NCBI GenBank assembly: GCA_024635765.1
Contig: JAGXIE010000168.1
Span: 1 to 34,538, forward strand
From: Flavobacteriaceae bacterium
Lineage (GTDB): Bacteria > Bacteroidota > Bacteroidia > Flavobacteriales > Flavobacteriaceae
Direction of reading: 5' to 3'
DNA: 34,538 nt
Shown here: one piece after another, positions 30,057-34,538 of the stretch
How positions within the stretch are numbered: the stretch's first letter is position 1
How the letters are laid out: every line of letters begins with the position of its first letter
Program-made: the position numbers and the translations under genes
Notes under the pieces: generated by a model
What the model saw: the letters and a program-made list of their open reading frames with translations, nothing else
What the model was told of the DNA's origin: nothing
Database searches by the model: none

Positions 30057-31400
30057 ATGAACAAAAAACTATTATTAATCATAATACTGTTACCTATTTT
30101 TGGCTTCTCACAAGAAATACCAACCAATTTTAGCTTACAGGAAGCCATTAATTTTGCGCTTGAATATAATCGAATATCCATTAATGCAGAACGAGATATA
30201 GAAGCTGCTAAACAACAAAAATGGGAGACTACGGCTTCAGGTTTACCACAAATTAGCGCCAAAGTCGATTATCAAAACTTTCTAAAACAACAAGTCCAAG
30301 TGATTCCTGCTGAATTTTTTGGTGGCAATCCTGGTGAATTCGCTGAAGTCATATTTGGCACGAAGCAAAGCACAAGTGCCTTTACTACGCTCAAACAGAA
30401 AATCTTTGATGGTTCTTATCTAGTAGCATTACAATCTGCCAAAGTGTTTTTAGAAATTTCACAAAATGCTAAAACAAAAACAGATCTTGAAGTTCGCAAA
30501 TCAGTCATCAATGCATATGGAAATGTTTTATTAGCAGAGGAAAGCCTTCAGATTTTACAACGAAATCTCGATGTACTGCAAAAGAATCTTTTTGAAACCC
30601 AAAAAATCTTTGAAAACGGTCTAGGAGAGGAAGAAAGTGTAGAGCAATTACAAATAACATTGTCTGGAGTGGAGAGTAATTTAAATAGGGTGGACCGCAT
30701 GAAAACATTGGCGTATCAAATGCTCAACATTAATTTAGGGCTGGATGTGAATCATAACATTACGTTGTCTGATAATCTTGAAACATTGACTAGAGAAAAC
30801 ATCTCTTTAAGTTTATTGGAAGCCAATGCCGATGCACAAAGTACAATTGATTATCAAATTGCGGATAATGATAAAACAACAAAAGAACTCATGGTGAAAC
30901 TAGAAAAAAGCAAAGCACTACCAACCTTGAACGCCTTTCTTAATGGTGGTTATACTGCTTACAGTGAGGACTTCACATTTGTTGATAAAGATCAAAGATG
31001 GTTTGGTTCTTCATTATTTGGCGTTACGTTAGACATACCCATCTTTAGTTCAGGAATGAGAAGTGCAGCGACACAACGCGCTAAAATTAATCTCGAAAAA
31101 GCTGAAACTGATTTGAAAGAAACAGAACAGAAAATTCAATTGCAGATTGCGTCCGCTAAAAGTGATTACCAATTCGCTATTGAAGATTATGACAATAAAA
31201 AACAGAATTTAAAATTGGCCGAAAGGATAGAAAACAAAAACCAAACAAAGTTTTTTGAAGGAATTTCTTCAAGCTTCGAATTAAGACAGGCACAAACTCA
31301 ACTTTATACTGCTCAACAGGAATTTTTACAATCCATGCTCGATGTAATTAATAATAAAGCTGCATTAGAAACTATTTTAAACACAACAATCAATCAATAA
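30057..31400 (+). CDS. TolC family outer-membrane efflux protein
   Basis: The protein is 447 residues with a signal peptide at 1-19 (MNKKLLLIIILLPIFGFSQ). The two internally related halves each have the TolC pattern: LQEAINFALEYNRISINAERDIEAA near the start and INLEKAETDLKETEQKIQLQIASAKSDY in the second half. Long helices that form the periplasmic tunnel are broken by short strands of the outer-membrane barrel (GYTAYSEDF, LFGVTLDIPIFSSG). It is the exit duct for the RND pump encoded downstream. It lies 3 nt after tetR and 4 nt before the adaptor gene. Confidence 0.94.
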   Translation: MNKKLLLIIILLPIFGFSQEIPTNFSLQEAINFALEYNRISINAERDIEAAKQQKWETTASGLPQISAKVDYQNFLKQQVQVIPAEFFGGNPGEFAEVIFGTKQSTSAFTTLKQKIFDGSYLVALQSAKVFLEISQNAKTKTDLEVRKSVINAYGNVLLAEESLQILQRNLDVLQKNLFETQKIFENGLGEEESVEQLQITLSGVESNLNRVDRMKTLAYQMLNINLGLDVNHNITLSDNLETLTRENISLSLLEANADAQSTIDYQIADNDKTTKELMVKLEKSKALPTLNAFLNGGYTAYSEDFTFVDKDQRWFGSSLFGVTLDIPIFSSGMRSAATQRAKINLEKAETDLKETEQKIQLQIASAKSDYQFAIEDYDNKKQNLKLAERIENKNQTKFFEGISSSFELRQAQTQLYTAQQEFLQSMLDVINNKAALETILNTTINQ

Positions 31401-31404
31401 TATA

Positions 31405-32604
31405 ATGTCAAAAATGAAATATATTTTATCAGTACTTGCAATTACACTCGTTCTTACTTCCTGTGGAGAAAACAAAAAAAATTCGGTTGAAAATATTCTT
31501 GAAAGTAACAATTTAGAAACCATTCGAAAAAAGCGTGCTGAATTAATGAGTGAGCAAGATGTGCTTCAAGAAAAAATCAAGATGCTAGATGAGAGAATCA
31601 CTAAATTGGATACTGCAAAAAATATTCCATTAATAACAACATTTAAGGCTCAACATGAAGAATTCAATCACATGCTAGAGCTCCAAGGAAACGTAACGAC
31701 TAAAAACTTGTTGGTAATTACTCCAGAATACAATGGAATCCTAACGAATGTCTATGTCAAAGAAGGACAAAAAGTAACTAAAGGACAAATTCTAGCAAAA
31801 ATTGATGATGGTGGATTGGGACAACAGTTGGCACAATTGCAGATACAATCTGATTTGGCTAAAACTACTTTTGAGCGTCAAAAACGACTATGGGATCAAA
31901 AAATAGGAAGTGAAATCCAATATCTTCAGGCTAAATCATCCTATGAATCACAAATCGAAGCCGTTAATCAATTAAAACAGCAATTGGCAAAAACTACAGT
32001 CAGAGCACCGTTTTCTGGAACGATTGACGATGTGATTACCGAACAAGGAAGTGTTGTTGGAGCAGGTCAAACACCATTGATGCGTATTGTCAATCTTGAA
32101 GACATGTATATTGAAACTGATGTTCCTGAACGATATGTTGCGGATGTGACTGTGGGTAAAAAGGTACAAGTTGAATTTCCAGTATTAGGAAAAACAGTTC
32201 ATACAAACGTGCGTCAAGCAAGCAATTTTATCAATCCTGCTAACAGAACCTTTAAAGTGGAGGTAGCTGTTCCAAATAAAGAAAAATCTATAAAACCAAA
32301 TTTAACGGCCAGACTTAAAATCAATGATTACACTAATGAAAATGCCTTGTTAGTGCCTCAAAGTATCATTTCTGAAAATGCGGAAGGCGAACAATATGTG
32401 TATGTTGTGAAGGATAAAAATGTTGAGGGAGAGGGTGTTGCTATGAAAGTAATCATCAAAACAGGTAAAACACAAGGTGATGTCATTGAAGTTTTAGAAG
32501 GTATTGAGGATGGAGCAGAAATCGTTCAGGAAGGTGCGCGAAGCGTGAGAGATGGCCAGACCGTTAAAGTACTAACCATTGAATCAAATAAGAATGACAA
32601 GTAA
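31405..32604 (+). CDS. RND efflux periplasmic adaptor (membrane fusion) lipoprotein
   Basis: The protein is 399 residues with a lipoprotein signal and lipobox LTSC (Cys20). Domain order: an extra N-terminal coiled segment at about 33-72 (RKKRAELMSEQDVLQEKI), the first lipoyl half at about 97-130 (YNGILTNVYVKEGQKVTKGQ), a helical hairpin at about 135-190, the second lipoyl half (APFSGTIDDVITEQGSVV), the beta-barrel domain (VEFPVLGKTVHTNV) and the membrane-proximal domain at the C-terminus. It bridges the RND pump and TolC. An alternative ATG three codons in is possible. The 3' end overlaps the pump gene by 11 nt. Confidence 0.94.
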   Translation: MSKMKYILSVLAITLVLTSCGENKKNSVENILESNNLETIRKKRAELMSEQDVLQEKIKMLDERITKLDTAKNIPLITTFKAQHEEFNHMLELQGNVTTKNLLVITPEYNGILTNVYVKEGQKVTKGQILAKIDDGGLGQQLAQLQIQSDLAKTTFERQKRLWDQKIGSEIQYLQAKSSYESQIEAVNQLKQQLAKTTVRAPFSGTIDDVITEQGSVVGAGQTPLMRIVNLEDMYIETDVPERYVADVTVGKKVQVEFPVLGKTVHTNVRQASNFINPANRTFKVEVAVPNKEKSIKPNLTARLKINDYTNENALLVPQSIISENAEGEQYVYVVKDKNVEGEGVAMKVIIKTGKTQGDVIEVLEGIEDGAEIVQEGARSVRDGQTVKVLTIESNKNDK

Positions 32605-34538
32605 GAAAAATAAAAAACAAGTCGACAAGGAGTTTGGTTGGTCGTCTTGGGCAATCCACAATAAGACTACAATGTATGTCCTTATTTTAGTGATTTTCTA
32701 TCTGGGACTTGCCGCATTCTTTAATATGCCTCGAGAAAATTTCCCTGAAGTCAATGAAACGAAAATTTATATCAGTTCCATTTTCCCAGGAAACACAGCG
32801 GAAGATATTGAAAAACTAATTACCGATCCTGTAGAAGATAGACTGAAAACGGTGAGTAACGTTGCGGACATTACTTCAACATCCCAAGAGGATTATTCGA
32901 TGGTGGTTGTGGAGTTTGATGATGGCGTTACCGTTGAACAAGCTAAACAAAAAGTAAAAGACGAAATTGATAGTGAAACAGCAAGTGAAGATTGGCCAAC
33001 CTTCAATGGTGCCAAGGTTGAACCAGATGTGTTTGAACTGAGTCTTTCGGAAGAATTACCGATTTTGAACATTAATATTTCTGGAGATTATCCTATTGAA
33101 AAATTAAAAGAATTTGCCGAACATCTTCAAGATGATATTGAGGATTTAGCTGAGATCAAAAAAGCTGATATACGCGGTGCGCAAGACAAGGAAGTAGAAG
33201 TTGCTGTTGACATTTACAAAATGATGGCTTCGGAAGTCAACTTTAATGATATCATTGGCGCCATAAATAATGGAAATATGACTATGTCTGCGGGTAATTT
33301 AATTGCCAGTGGACAACGTCGCACGATTCGAATCCTTGGTGAAATAGAAAATCCAGCTGAACTTGAAAACTTCGTCGTAAAATCTGAAAACGGGAATGCA
33401 ATCTATCTTAATGATGTCGCCACTGTTTCCTTTACTGAGGAAGACAAAACCACCTTTGCGAGAGAATATGGCGAACCAGTTGTGATGCTCGATGTTAAGA
33501 AACGTGCAGGTAAAAACATGGTGGCTGCGGTTGAACAGATTCGTGTCATTGTAGAAAATGCTATAAAAAATCAATTCCCTAAAGATTTAAAAGTAACCAT
33601 CACCAATGACCAATCTTCAGTGACTATTGGTCAGGTAGACGATTTGGTTAACAACATTATATTTGGTGTCATCCTTGTAGTCACTGTATTAATGTTCTTT
33701 TTAGGATTTAAGAACGCCGTATTTGTCGGGTTTGCCATTCCTATGTCGATGTTGATGTCCTTGATGATATTGAATCTCTTTGGATACAGTTTAAATATCA
33801 TGGTTCTTTTCGGTCTAATTATGGGACTTGGGATGCTGGTCGATAATGGTATCGTGGTTGTTGAAAACGTCTATCGATTGATGGACGAAGAAGGGATGAG
33901 TCGCATGGAAGCTGCAAAAAAAGGGATTGGCGAAATTGCCTTTCCTATTATCATATCAACAGCAACAACAGTTGCTGCATTTATTCCATTAGGTCTTTGG
34001 CCAGGTATCATGGGTGAGTTCATGAAAATTTTACCTATTACACTTTCTATTGTATTGGGCTCCTCTTTATTCGTGGCGATTTTCTTTAACTCTGTTTTAG
34101 TATCGCAATTTATGAGTATTGAAGATAAGGATATGCCACTGAAACGTATTATTATCACAACGAGTGTCATGGCGTTTATAGGTCTAGTCGTCTTTTTTGT
34201 TGTTGGCGAATATAGAGCTTTGGGAACATTGATGGTATTTACAGCCATCATGCTTTGGGTATACCGGCTATTTTTAAGAAAATGGGCCAACAATTTCCAA
34301 ACGGTTACCCTTGTAAAACTTGAAAACTGGTACGAGCGTCAATTACGGAGTGCACTTTCAGGAAAAAAACCAATCATCTTAACTATCGGAACAGTTGTAT
34401 TGCTTATCGCTGCGTTTATAGCATTTGGAATTTCCTTGGACCAAAAACGTACTTCTGTAGAATTTTTCCCAGATAACAACCCAAATCAGATAATTATTTA
34501 TATAGAATATCCAGAGGGAACTGCTATTGAGAAAACCA
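32594..34538 (+). CDS. RND efflux pump, inner-membrane subunit (5' part)
   Basis: The frame opens with ATG at 32594, inside the adaptor gene, and stays open for 648 codons to the window edge, so about 60% of a normal 1000 to 1150-residue pump is seen. It has a Lys-rich start (MTSKKNKKQVDKEFGWSSWA), helix 1 at about 27-46, then NMPRENFPEV, FPGNTAEDIEKLITDPVEDRLKTV and the porter domains to about 340. Helices 2-6 follow at about 355-515. Helix 4 reads GLIMGLGMLVDNGIVVVENVYR. The first Asp (417) of the usual Asp-Asp proton relay is kept, but the second is Asn418. It is of the hydrophobe/amphiphile exporter (HAE-1-like) type, not the metal type at 9442. Confidence 0.94.
   Translation, partial: MTSKKNKKQVDKEFGWSSWAIHNKTTMYVLILVIFYLGLAAFFNMPRENFPEVNETKIYISSIFPGNTAEDIEKLITDPVEDRLKTVSNVADITSTSQEDYSMVVVEFDDGVTVEQAKQKVKDEIDSETASEDWPTFNGAKVEPDVFELSLSEELPILNINISGDYPIEKLKEFAEHLQDDIEDLAEIKKADIRGAQDKEVEVAVDIYKMMASEVNFNDIIGAINNGNMTMSAGNLIASGQRRTIRILGEIENPAELENFVVKSENGNAIYLNDVATVSFTEEDKTTFAREYGEPVVMLDVKKRAGKNMVAAVEQIRVIVENAIKNQFPKDLKVTITNDQSSVTIGQVDDLVNNIIFGVILVVTVLMFFLGFKNAVFVGFAIPMSMLMSLMILNLFGYSLNIMVLFGLIMGLGMLVDNGIVVVENVYRLMDEEGMSRMEAAKKGIGEIAFPIIISTATTVAAFIPLGLWPGIMGEFMKILPITLSIVLGSSLFVAIFFNSVLVSQFMSIEDKDMPLKRIIITTSVMAFIGLVVFFVVGEYRALGTLMVFTAIMLWVYRLFLRKWANNFQTVTLVKLENWYERQLRSALSGKKPIILTIGTVVLLIAAFIAFGISLDQKRTSVEFFPDNNPNQIIIYIEYPEGTAIEKT

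Overview
The window is A+T-rich chromosomal DNA from a member of the Bacteroidota, most likely the family Flavobacteriaceae. The evidence is the TAnnTTTG-type -7 promoter elements close to start codons, the lack of clear Shine-Dalgarno sequences, single-chain glycyl-tRNA synthetase, lipoproteins and outer-membrane barrels of flavobacterial type, a two-gene odhA-odhB set, and an ExbB/unknown/ExbD/ExbD cluster. No insertion sequence, phage gene, CRISPR array or integrase is visible. Most of the window is core genome.

Layout. 1-60: start of a probable acetyltransferase on the minus strand, cut by the window edge. 163-1498: a secreted Lys/Ala/Glu-rich coiled-coil protein and the omega-amidase YafV. 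1458-3826 (minus): an Ig-like lipoprotein and ComF. 3917-6405: a membrane-anchored coiled-coil protein and glyS. 6475-7026 (minus): a small outer-membrane barrel. 7150-10086 (minus): a decayed metal-efflux locus with an intact P1B-4 ATPase, a His-rich small protein, and between them a czcA start joined to a czcB end by an internal deletion. 10142-13552 (minus): a 1136-residue outer-membrane protein with a SprA-like segment. 13664-16650: xth, an OmpA-type lipoprotein and the aldo/keto reductase Tas. 16718-19073 (minus): a TonB-type energising complex. 19252-19339 (minus): tRNA-Ser(GGA). 19409-21210 (minus): ansA and tatD. 21253-22393: a retropepsin-like protease and an orphan NarL/LuxR-type response regulator.

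The most unusual part is 22383-23216, downstream of the response regulator. It holds three copies of a roughly 65-bp promoter block. Each block begins with a perfect 20-bp palindrome whose core is a 7-2-7 inverted heptamer (TACGTAG-N2-CTACGTA), the layout known for NarL-family binding sites. Each palindrome lies beside a -33/-7 promoter and is followed by a transcript start and a hairpin about 65 nt further on. In units 1 and 3 the hairpin is followed by a tiny gene for a 33- or 37-residue single-span membrane peptide. The two peptides are clearly related (both end in NIL-x-NF-F/Y). Unit 2 ends at a strong intrinsic terminator and looks like a stand-alone small RNA. I do not recognise this system. 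I infer a response-regulator-controlled set of small RNAs and micropeptides.

The right part holds odhB and odhA (minus), a small barrel protein, a conserved unknown gene translationally coupled to a short-chain polyprenyl synthase, and a tetR-tolC-adaptor-RND drug efflux operon that runs off the right edge. The tetR promoter is a textbook TTTG-N19-TAAATTTG with a flanking inverted repeat.
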